Shown piece by piece: positions 55,332-64,000 of a DNA stretch of 64,000 nucleotides. Each line of letters starts with the position of its first letter. Positions within the stretch are counted from its first letter, which is position 1. A program made the translations under genes and the position numbers. This DNA is from Amorphophallus konjac (Eukaryota; Streptophyta; Magnoliopsida; Alismatales; Araceae). The stretch is from NCBI GenBank assembly GCA_022559845.1, contig CM040127.1:34682708-34746707 (forward strand), read 5' to 3'. Under the pieces are notes generated by a model that saw only the letters and a list, made by a program, of their open reading frames with translations, was not told the DNA's origin and made no database searches.

Positions 55332-56047
55332 TGGGAAGGGTAAAACCCGTCAGGCCCAGTGCGGTCCACTAGCACCAGGCTCGCGGTGGCCCGACCCAAT
55401 CAGGCTCAAAGCAGGCTGCCCGATGGCCTGCGACCCAGGCCAGGCGGCCCCACTGAGGTCCATGAAGAATTCGCCAACCCACGGGGAGTATCGACGTGGG
55501 CATCACGGGCACCGAAAAACTCTCCAGCAACTGAACGTTGCTCCCGCTATTATAGGTCCTTCCCCAACAGGTATGAGGTCACGCCCACAGCGCCAAGATC
55601 CTCGCCCCGAGGCCGCTCTTCCTGAATAAATAGGTGCACAACGGGAAACTCCCCCCACGATCAAGGAGGTGTTACTCCACGAACATACCCTCACCGCCAT
55701 GGCGACTTATATAAATAGGCCTCCGATCAGATATGAAAGGACACACAGAGAGACAGATAAATACCCAAACACACGTAGAGAAAAAGGAGAGAGACATATA
55801 GACAAAAAGCATAAGCACACATAGAGAAGTAAGTTCCGTCGTTTGTAGTATCTCCACGACTCTCCGAACACTCGCCAGACGCGGTGAGCACTTCCGGGGA
55901 CCCAGTTCTCATGTCTAGGCTCGTCCATTCCACTCTCACGCTCCCTCTCTCTCTCTCTGCCTCTTATAATTTTTTCTCAGTGTAATCCTAACTGAAGCAT
56001 CATAGGGTTGTCCCTTGGGATAACGCCCAGTGCTCCTTCTAACGCTT
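55332..56047 (+). mobile_element. Fragment of a gypsy LTR related to 24317-25211
   Basis: It starts TGGGAAGGGTAAAACC and follows the order of the Tat-like LTR: CAGGCCCAG repeats, a TATA box TATATAAATA at 55708-55717, an AGAGA-rich leader, and the GGGTTGTCCCTTGGG block. It stops abruptly near 56047, short of an LTR end. Confidence 0.6.
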
Positions 56048-56236
56048 GTGAGCGACGTCACGTGGTTCGGAGTTCGATGGTGCGGGGAAGAGGATGCGGA
56101 GAGCGCGCGGGCTCTTCTTTTTGTTTGTTTTGCTGTTTGCTGCAACACAGAGATGAGAGAAGAGAGAGAAGGGGCCACCACGAGAGATTGCTCCGGCGGG
56201 GCGAGCGGGACAAGTATAATATAGCAAGATATGGGG

Positions 56237-56800
56237 TTCAAACGGCCATAGCGGGAAGTGACTCGCCGCGACCTCGGGGGGACGGGAATGGTGCAGAAAT
56301 TAAATAACAAAAATTGAAACGGCCATTGGGGAAGTGACTCGCCGCGGCCTCGAGAATATGAGCAGAATATAGCAGAATATAAAAGAGAATATAAGAACAG
56401 AGATTTAAACGGCCATTGGGGAAGTGACTCGCCGCGGCCTCGAGAATATGAGCAGAATATAACAGAATATAGAGAGAGTATAAGAACGGAAATTTAAACG
56501 GCCATTGGGGAAGTGACTCGCCGCGGCCTCGATGATATGAGCAGAATATAACAGAATATAGAGAGAATGTAAGAACGGAAATTTAAACGGCCATTGGGGA
56601 AGTGACTCGCCGCGGCCTCGATGATATGAGCAGAATATAACAGGATATAAAGAGAATATGAGAACAGAAATTTAAACGGCCATTGGGGAAGTGACTCGCC
56701 GCGGCCTCGATGATATAAACGAAATATAACAGGATATAAAGAGAATATGAGAACAGAAATTTAAACGGCCATTGGGGAAGTGACTCGCCGCGGCCTCGAT
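56237..56800. repeat. 89-bp tandem array, about six copies
   Basis: The core ACGGCCATTGGGGAAGTGAC starts at 56319, 56409, 56498, 56587, 56676 and 56765, with a diverged first copy near 56239. The invariant half (to CGCGGCCTCGA) alternates with a variable AT-rich half of GAATATAACAG-like words. Confidence 0.93.
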
Positions 56801-57380
56801 GAAAAGATGTGATCGCCAGGGGCCGAAAGACCCCAAAATAAGAAAGTGATCGCGCCTACCTCAAGAGCGGGAGATGGCGGGTTGCTTCTTCCTCTCCTTC
56901 CGGCCGACCGACGGAGAGGGCTTTCCTCGGCTACCCTTGCAAAACAACGACAAACAAATGACAAGTGGCTTAGAAAGATGAATGTGTAGTATTCATATCC
57001 TTGCAATAAAAATGACGAAATAACGGGAAGACACACACCTGGTTGGTGTTATCTTTTAAACCCCTCTCGGACTCGAGTAGGAGGAAAATGAGATGATGGA
57101 TGCGAGATGATGAATGCAAAGAACTACGAAGAAAAGGAAAGAGTTGGCTTATTGGATGTGCCGGTGGTGAAATTCGGCGGAGCTCCGGCAGCGTGGGGAC
57201 GACGTAGAAGCGCGGTGGATGAAGACGACCTTCCTCTCGCGAGCGTGGGCACTCGAGAAGCCGGCAGAACCTCCACCTACAAAAGACCCCACGGGTTAGA
57301 AAAATAACTCCGTAGCCTCTGGGCTCCGGCAGCCTATCGGATCATTGCTTAGCTCCCCTAGAACTGAGGGGGTGGGCCTC
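56801..57380 (-). other. Presumed transcribed leader downstream of a minus-strand TATA box
   Basis: It lies between the 89-bp array and TATAAATA at 57390-57383. It has GC-rich, LTR-like sequence and no recognised protein. Confidence 0.35.
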
Positions 57381-57390
57381 TATTTATAGA
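57381..57390 (-). promoter_or_regulatory. TATA box (minus strand) next to hairpin cluster
   Basis: TCTATAAATA on the minus strand. The nearest hairpin of the cluster starts 13 bp upstream of it, at 57403. Confidence 0.5.
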
Positions 57391-57402
57391 GCTCCGGAAG
57401 GT

Positions 57403-58150
57403 GGAGGCGTCCAGGACCCTGGACACCTCCATCAGGGTCGAAATAATATTTTATTCTATTTTTATTAATTTTTTTGGAATACTTTTGTGGAGGCGTCCAG
57501 GGTCCCGGACGCCTCAAGCAGGTCCACCGAAAACCGACGACGGCCGCACGCGGTTCGGTACAACGCGCGGTTTTGTGAGCGGCGCCTCGTGATTCAGAAA
57601 TGGGCGCGTCCAGCTGACCGGACGTCCCTATATTTGGCTTTTTTCACACACGACAAACCGTCGTTCGGTGGCCGGCGCCCGTGAGGGAGTTGATGGAGGC
57701 GTCCAGAGGCCAGGACGCCTCCAAAAATATGTTATTTTATTGGTTTTCTTGTCGTTTTATGATAGGGCTGGCATTTTTAATTTTTTATTTGTTTTTTATA
57801 GAGGCGTCCAGAGGCCTGGACGCCTCTATTAATATATATATATATTTTTATTTATTTTTTTTGTTTTTGTATGCCAACTGGCATTTTATACTTTTTTTAT
57901 ATTTTGTTTTTATGGAGGCGTCCAGGGGCCTGGACGCCTCCATTAATTATTTTTATTTTTATTTATTTTTTTATTATTTTTTCTATGCCAACTGGCATTT
58001 TACACATTTTTTATTTTTGTTTTTTATGGAGGCGTCCAGGGGCCTGGACGCCTCCATTAATATATATATATTTTATTTAATTTTGGGCCCTGAGAAAATA
58101 ATAAAATAAATTAAAATTATGGGGGCGTCCAGGGGCCTGGACGCCCCCAT
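57403..58150. repeat. Cluster of GGAGGCGTCC hairpins
   Basis: Hairpins with 10-15 bp arms at 57403-57430, 57489-57515, 57602-57627 (diverged), 57694-57723, 57798-57829, 57912-57943, 58026-58057 and 58119-58150. AT-rich spacers of about 60-90 bp separate them. The consensus arm is ATGGAGGCGTCCAGG. Confidence 0.92.
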
Positions 58151-59571
58151 TAAGATCCACCCGGGTCCTCGGATTAGGCGTCGGCAGCCGCCCGGTAGAC
58201 ACCCTTCTTGGTTCCGGAACCTTTTGATGCGTCTGACTGGTATTGATGCCGTCCGAATGCCGTGATGAGACGATTCCGGATGCCGAAAAGGGCGGAAGAA
58301 GACTCAAGAAAAGGAAGTACTCAAGTGATTCGAAATGCGTAAGCCGTCGCGGGGCGTCGTATAGTAATATGAGACTTCCTCAGGAGACGTCAGGAATGGC
58401 GTGTCTACAGCTGCCCCGCCTTGGCGTCTGCTTTGCAAGGGAGCGACACGTAGTGGAAATGGAGTAGAGTGAAGTGGGAGCGGACTGATAAGTTGATGCC
58501 AAGGTGTGATGAGACACGCTTTTGACGTTACTGTTTGGAATCTTTCCTGGAGTTTCAATGAGGCGACCTTGAAGAAGGTCTTTCAAATATTGACGATTGC
58601 TTGGACGGAAATCAAATAAGGGAGGGTGAGATGTGCGCTCAGGCACGAAACAAAAGGGGACCAACTTCTCGGTGTGGAAGTACCTGGGTCATAAAACCGG
58701 AGGTTTCACCTTTGGGGAGCGGTTACCAGCCAATGTGGAAGTGCTGCGGCCAAGGTGGGTCAAAAAAGGGTAAAGGAATATCTGAGGGTCTGTTCAAACA
58801 AGGGTCTCCTTTGGAAGAGCAGCGTCGGGGCCGTCTCTAGGAAACTTGGTATTTCATTCGGAGTGGAATATCTCATATTTGTGGGAATTGAAACACAATG
58901 GCTTTCACAATCGAATCACTTGAATGATCTTCCGCAATAAATCAAAGTCCTATATGAATGCATGCTGGGTTCAAAGAAAAATTTAAAACAAACTAAAATA
59001 GAAAATAGCCAAGGATAGTATTGTTAACTTGTGAAGAACGGGTCAGGATACCGACCCGGTGAGCTGATACTGGGCTGGGGCCCGTTTATCCGCGTACCAA
59101 CTCACTGAATGGAACCGTCGTCCCCATTCTATCACAAATTGACGGCCTATCCGTACAACCCAAACTCTTCCGGGATCATCACCGTTTTTGTTGAAGGGGA
59201 ACTCCAATCCCAGATTCGTTCGGGCCGCAAGGTCCTTGACATGTTCTAGTAGCGTAGGTATCATATACTATGATGCATGACATGGTGGGACCAACCAATG
59301 AAAGGTGGTACAGGAGATAGGACAAAGACGTCCGTTAGTAAAACCTGCACAGGCCAGCAAAGGTTAGCAACATCAAAAGGTAGCAGAATCGCACCACAGT
59401 TCAAAGGAGATCTAGACAAAATCTTGACAATGACCACTGATGTGACATGTTCTGTCTTGAAGCACCCTCCCCTTCCTATAAGAACTCCCCTTAGGCTAGC
59501 TTATTCAAATGCACCAAGGTGGGTTTTGGAAGCTCAGGAGAGGAAGGAGAGGAAAATTTAGAGATTTCAGG
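58151..59571. other. Region upstream of the first mobile domain gene
   Basis: No gene is firmly supported. A minus-strand frame at 59264-59043 reads LLEHVKDLAARTNLGLEFPF and later RFHSVSWYADKRAP. It looks protein-like but I do not recognise it. A TATA-like CCTATAAG near 59475-59482 lies about 90 bp before the next start codon. Confidence 0.35.
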
Positions 59572-60980
59572 ATGGAAGGAGAGTCTTCCCGCGTTATGAA
59601 GAGGAGCAAGCCTAGCAGCGAGATTAGGCGACTTTCCGACCTCGAGGGTCATCTGAGTGGGACGATCATGTCGCATATGGTAAGCCGACTCTTTTCAAAT
59701 TTCTGCACGTGAACCTTCTTCTTACTTCTTTCATTTCTTCTTCTTTCCTCTCCCAGCCATATCCACTCTTCCCAGGCCCGAGGAAGTTTTCCAAGCTGCC
59801 ATGGCTTTCAGAGCTGACTTCCAATATCTCCATTGGCATGAGGGCCATACTCTCGAAGTGGCATCTGCAGGGACTCCTTATTCACGCCAAGCATTACGAG
59901 AAGATTCGTATGGACTGGGCGGCTATGGGCGCGCTAGTGGAGGTCTGGCATCCCCAGACCCACACTTTTATCTTCCCGACCTTCGAGGTGACCATCCTCC
60001 TCGAGGAGGTGGAACTTCTGCTTGGTTTGAAGAAATTCAAGAGTGACGGGAAGGTGAAGGCTATGCGGATGCTGACACGGGGTACTTCTGAAAGCGTCCT
60101 TGGAAGCTTCATGCCGCCCGACGCAGCTAGAAAGGTCCGTACTCAGAAGGGGATCGATCTCCAAAAGCTTGCGGAGTGGGTCATGAACGCCCTGAGAGGG
60201 TCACCAGACGATGACTATTTGGAGGGAATCATGAAGGGGTTCACCATTTGTCTGGCGGGTGCTCTCTTGTTCCCTTATACCGACAACATGGTGGAGGAAG
60301 ACCAACTGGGTGCTATCTGCGGGATCTGGCGTGGAAAGAGGGTGGGACCCGCCGTCCTCGCCTATCTTTACAGCGGTCTTACTGCCTCGAGCCTGGGTAA
60401 GCCTCCATTTGGTTGTGCACTTGTCTTGAATTGCTGGCTGGATTTGCATTTCAAATTCGACCACCGCGAGGGAATGCCAACCGCTTCGAAGCTCTTCCAA
60501 CAAAGCCCGCTTCACCACATAGCCGACGTGTTAGGCTTTGGTGGTACTGTAGTGAACCGCGTTCCGTGGCTGAAGAAACGTGAAGACTGGCGGTCTCACT
60601 TCCGCACCGTGACACAAGGCTTCTTCACTTGCGCACCGACATGTTTGCTTTCGCTTGATCTCCTCATGAGGCCTTCTCCCGAAGTTGATCTTCAACTGAT
60701 CGGCGCGACCGAGTTTGTTCTTTACAACGCGCATCGGTGCTGCCTCTAGATTGGCATCCCACGCCATTCGTTCCCGCCACCGACTGACATTGTTCCTTTG
60801 AAGAAAAGGGAGTTGGGCACTGAAGCGGACGCGAAGGAAGCGAAGGCCATTAAAGCTCCCTGGAAGACAAGTGTTGCGGGAAAGGCCTTAGCGCACGTGG
60901 TGGAGGAATGCGAGCCATGGAGGGCTTATGTAACCGAACTGGGGAAGTTAAGGCCTAAGGTGCCTAAACCCCTGATGTAG
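59572..60980 (+). pseudogene. Plant mobile domain (PMD/DUF7745-like) gene, nonsense codon
   Basis: Exon 1 is 59572-59679 (36 codons from MEGESSRVMKRSK, donor GTAAGC). Exon 2 starts at 59757 after CTCTCCCAG. The protein has the mobile domain signature VEVWHPQTHTFIFPTFEVT, then LLEEVELLLGL, CLAGALLFPYTD and GCALVLNCWLDLHF. The frame hits TAG at 60747-60749 after 366 residues. It then stays open in the same frame for 77 codons to 60980 (IGIPRHSFPPPTD...), so the stop looks like a single-base nonsense change. Mobile domain proteins occur in host nuclear proteins (MAIN/MAIL1) and in plant transposons. The hairpin repeats around this copy favour mobile DNA. Confidence 0.75.
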
Positions 60981-61177
60981 TTCACTCTGCTTTTCTGATG
61001 TAATAAAATTTGGCATTTGGATGTTTTGGACCCCCGTCCCCTTAATTATTATCTTTTTTATGATTTTTCTTTTTCTTTATGTTTTTTTAATTTTGTTTGG
61101 ATTATATACATATTCTTGTCTTTTTTTTTACTTTTATTATATATAAATATATTTTTTTTTGAAAAATTTTTTATTAT
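60981..61177. other. AT-rich spacer
   Basis: T-rich sequence after the first mobile domain gene, probably its 3' end. Confidence 0.3.
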
Positions 61178-61394
61178 GGGGGCGTCCAGGGGCCTGGACG
61201 CCCCTAATTTTTATTTTATTTTTATTTGATTTTTTTGTTTTGGGGGCGTCCAGGGTCCTGGACGCCCCAACTTTTATTTTTTTATTTTGTTTGATTTTTT
61301 GTTTTGGGGGCGTCCAGGCGCATGGACGCCCCAAAATTTTTTGAATTTTGAAATAAATAAAAATTATGGGGGCGTCCAGGCGCCTGGACGCCCC
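61178..61394. repeat. Cluster of GGGGGCGTCC hairpins before the second mobile domain gene
   Basis: Four hairpins at 61178-61205, 61242-61268, 61306-61332 and 61368-61394, about 63 bp apart. All use GGGGGCGTCC arms paired with GGACGCCCC. The last ends 16 bp before a TATA box. Confidence 0.92.
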
Positions 61395-61409
61395 AAAGAA
61401 GCTAATTCC

Positions 61410-61420
61410 TATTTATAAGG
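61410..61420 (+). promoter_or_regulatory. TATA box of the second mobile domain gene
   Basis: TATTTATAAGG lies about 80 bp upstream of the start codon, with a short pyrimidine-rich leader. Confidence 0.6.
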
Positions 61421-61495
61421 GTTGCCCCCCCCTTTTACTCATTTACTGTTCAATCTGACGACCCAGTCACCCTAGACGACCTATTCTTAGTCCCC

Positions 61496-64000
61496 ATGGA
61501 GCGAGGAGGATCGAGCCAGGGTCCAGGGAAGCGAAAACGACTGGCTCGTCGTGCGAGGAGGTTGAGGGATGATGCCGAGGAGGCTGCAGCAGAGGAGATT
61601 GCTGTGGAGGAGGGGATGGAGGTGCCTCTCCTGGCCGCGGAGGCTGCTGCGGATGCTGGTGACGCGGGAGAGGACGATCACGACCCGGTAAGTACTTCGG
61701 AATCCTCACTCTGTGGTTTAATAGGCTAAAACGGGCGTGCGAGAGGCTGTGAGAGAAGGCCGGGTAGTGAGAGAAGGAGGCGTCTAGGGGCCTGGATGCC
61801 TCCACTTTTTCTTTTTCTTTTTGTTTATTTATTTATTTACGTAAATAATAAAATAAATTTAAAAAATAAGGAGGCGTCCAAGGCCTAGGACGCCTCCAAA
61901 ATAATATATATATTATATATATATTTTTTATTTTTGGTTCTTGGATTTTTTTTCGAAAAAAAGAAATAAAGAAAATAGGAAGGAGGCGTCCAGGGGCCTG
62001 GACGCCTCCAAAAAAAAATATATGTATTTATTTTTTTTTTAAAAAAAATAAAATAAAATAGTATATACAGTGTTATTGTTGATTACTGTTCATGATGCTG
62101 ATGTGTTCTTTGTTGGTTTTGTGGTTTGCAGGGCGTGATGAAGGGCCGGATCAGCTGGTCCTTGGTGGTGGCAGCATACCGTGGGCTGCCGGATTTTCAG
62201 AGGGCGCGTGTGGACGCCATGGGCTTTGGAGCTTTCCTTAGGATCGAGCCCTTCCGGCTCGACCTTCCTCTTATCCAGGCACTGAGGGAGCGGTGGCACG
62301 CACCGAGCCGGGCGTTTCTGATGCCCTGGGGGCACATGGTGCCGTCACTGGAGGACGTGGCTCGGATCACCGGGCTACGAGTTGATGGAGAGGCAGTCAG
62401 CGGGGTCACCTACCCCGACTACCGAGAGAGTGCCCTGGACCTGCTGTGGTTAGAGACGAGCGTGACTGATAGAGACAGCAGGGTAGTCGGCCGAGTGGAG
62501 ATCATGGAGGCGCTCGGATTCGTCGACCCGCGTCAGCGGGTTAGCGAGACTGGAGCAGAGTTCTTGGCTCGACTGGAGGGGGATGCTCGTGCTGCTTTCA
62601 CCCAGGACCCGAGCGAGCGGGAGCTGGTGGATCAGACCTTCGGAGGTTTCTTTTCTTCTTCCTGGGCCGCCTTCTGCTGGGGACGAAGGGGGATGGCATC
62701 CACTGCCGTTTCCTCGGGATCTTGGCGGATCTGAACAGAGTGGGGCACTATGCGTGGGGAGCGGCTCTGCTTGCCCATCTGATTGCCGATCTCTCCCAGA
62801 CTTCAGAGAAGGAGACGACAGTCAGCGGCTTCGCACCTTTCCTCCAGGTAAACATTTTATTTATGCATTCCCATAGTTAAATATGCAATTATTGTACTAA
62901 TGATGTATGATGGATGCAGGTGTGGAGCTATTACTATTTCCCGATGGGGAGGGCTAGGCATGGGAACAGGAGGGCAGTGCCTCTGGCGCGGCAGTGGAGG
63001 CCGGTCGTGGTTGCAGCACCCCACGGCTACCAGCTGGCGTCACTTCGTCGGGAGCTGAGCGAGTATCCCGAGGCCATGGTATGATGCGTATGATTTTTTT
63101 GTGTTTATGCATGTGACTGAATGGTAACTAACATGATGTATGTATGGTGATGCAGGTGGTGTGGAGGCCCTACCTGGGCATGGGCGATGCTGGCCAGCCC
63201 TGGGTTGTAGCGGGTCTTCCTCGCTTCAGGCGGGACGTGTGGGTCCATTGCCTGAACGAGATTGAGCCGCTGCGGCTTAGACTGGTCATGAGGACGTTGG
63301 GGCTGGCCCAGGAGTGGGTAGACGTAGATGCGCCGGCCCGCATTGGGCGGAAGACCAAGGGGAAGGCGAAGATCGTGGACTGGCGTACGCGCTTCCCAGC
63401 ACAGTACCAGGACTGGCAGCAGGGCGGGGTCCCAGTAGTGTCCCACGTACAGGACAGCACAGACTACATGAGACGGTACCGAGCTACGTACGGGGACCGC
63501 CTCTCCTTGGGTGGTATGGCAGGGGTAAGTGAAATGAAACTACTCCACCTTTCTATATGTATATGCATGGGATACTAACTTATGTGTAATGCAGGATGCT
63601 CGTGATACCATGATTGCCGACCTGCGGGCCCAGTTGGCGGACGCCAGGCGACAGTTGGTGGCCATCCGACAGGAGTTGGAGATCCTGGTGAGTTTATGCA
63701 ATGCATTTTTTTTGTGACCTGGATTTTTGATGCTTAGCCTTTGACTGACGTTTGCCCCGTGTTTCAGCGGGCCCACCAGACAGCGGCAGCCGCGATGGCT
63801 GGTGGAGCGGGTTCCAGTTCGCGGGGCCCTCCTCCGGAGGTTTCTGCCCTCCAGGAGCAGCTGGCGTACGCGGTGGCTCGGGCTGAGGAGGCCGAGCGTG
63901 ACCGCGAGACTCGAGTGAGTGCTTGCTTGGCCGCGACCCTTTTCTAGCTACTTTCCTTCTATCACTGTTCTCTTACGGTGCATGCGTGTCTTGACAGGTG
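61496..64000 (+). CDS. Plant mobile domain protein (MAIN-LIKE type), multi-exon, with apparent frameshift; 3' end outside the window
   Basis: Exons: 61496-61687, 62132-62847, 62920-63078, 63156-63524, 63595-63687, 63768-63914 and 63998 onward, all with GT-AG borders and all phase 0. The N terminus is basic, then Glu/Ala-rich. The mobile domain follows: LIQALRERWHAPSRAFLMPW, then MVPSLEDVARITGL. After VDQTFGGF the homologous frame shifts by one base within a T run near 62646-62655 and continues as GIHCRFLGILADLNRVGHYA and WGAALLAHL. A one-base deletion is the simplest reading. Later exons give FPMGRARHG, WRPYLGMGD and a coiled coil (QLADARRQLVAIRQELEIL). Proteins of this type act in the nucleus in silencing and genome stability, or belong to transposons. 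Hairpins around it and in its first intron suggest the latter. Confidence 0.72.
61776..62009. repeat. GGAGGCGTCC hairpins in the first intron
   Basis: Three hairpins at 61776-61803, 61870-61897 and 61982-62009, in AT-rich spacers. The first has two G:T pairs in place of Watson-Crick pairs. Confidence 0.9.

Noticed and set aside
57681..58109. 142-codon frame with repeated MEASRGLDAS
   Set aside because: It is a translation of the hairpin repeat and T-rich spacers. The DNA hairpin explains it better.

Overview
The window is nuclear DNA of a flowering plant. The evidence is a type III polyketide synthase of chalcone synthase type, a spliced GT14 glycosyltransferase gene with long transposon-filled introns, plant mobile domain genes, and LTR retrotransposons of plant lineages (Ty3/gypsy Tat-like and Ty1/copia gag-only). 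The GC-rich third codon positions in the chalcone synthase and in GT14 exon 1 would suit a monocot, but the species cannot be fixed from this sequence.

Layout. 1-692 is the end of a chalcone synthase gene. 693-8026 is intergenic DNA holding several MITEs of PIF/Harbinger type with TTA target-site duplications. 8027-23406 (minus strand) is one GT14 gene. I reconstructed it as four exons (8027-8538, 10847-10962, 11061-11136, 22839-23406) that join into a 423-residue protein. Its first intron is 11.7 kb and carries a LINE split by a solo LTR, a PIF MITE, an hAT-like element, a small LTR retroelement with a LINE nested in it, and another LINE remnant.

24317-43721 is one Ty3/gypsy Tat-like retrotransposon with a TGTTA target duplication. 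It is swollen by three nested LTR insertions, each with its own 5-bp duplication (28951-31947 CACCT; 33440-36671 ATGTA; 38014-42346 GGGGC), and by a MITE in its 3' LTR. Its gag-pol is broken and its RT motif reads YIDN. 43963-54592 is a minus-strand copia-type element with both LTRs and gag but no recognisable pol.

55332-64000 holds a gypsy LTR fragment, an 89-bp tandem array, and two plant mobile domain genes. One has an in-frame stop and the other an apparent frameshift. Both lie among repeated perfect hairpins.

The most unusual feature is the repeated occurrence of hairpin arrays in mobile DNA. (1) The presumed transcribed leader of the copia LTRs carries 13 or more different short hairpins end to end. 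The related solo LTR at 28951-31947 has a similar array with different sequences but the same architecture. (2) The two related LTRs at 12031-14472 and 33440-36671 carry hairpin arrays at similar positions, built from different palindromic cores. (3) About 15 copies of a 26-32 bp hairpin lie around the mobile domain genes, two clusters ending just upstream of TATA boxes, with paired base changes in the two arms. These patterns suggest that structure is conserved while sequence drifts.
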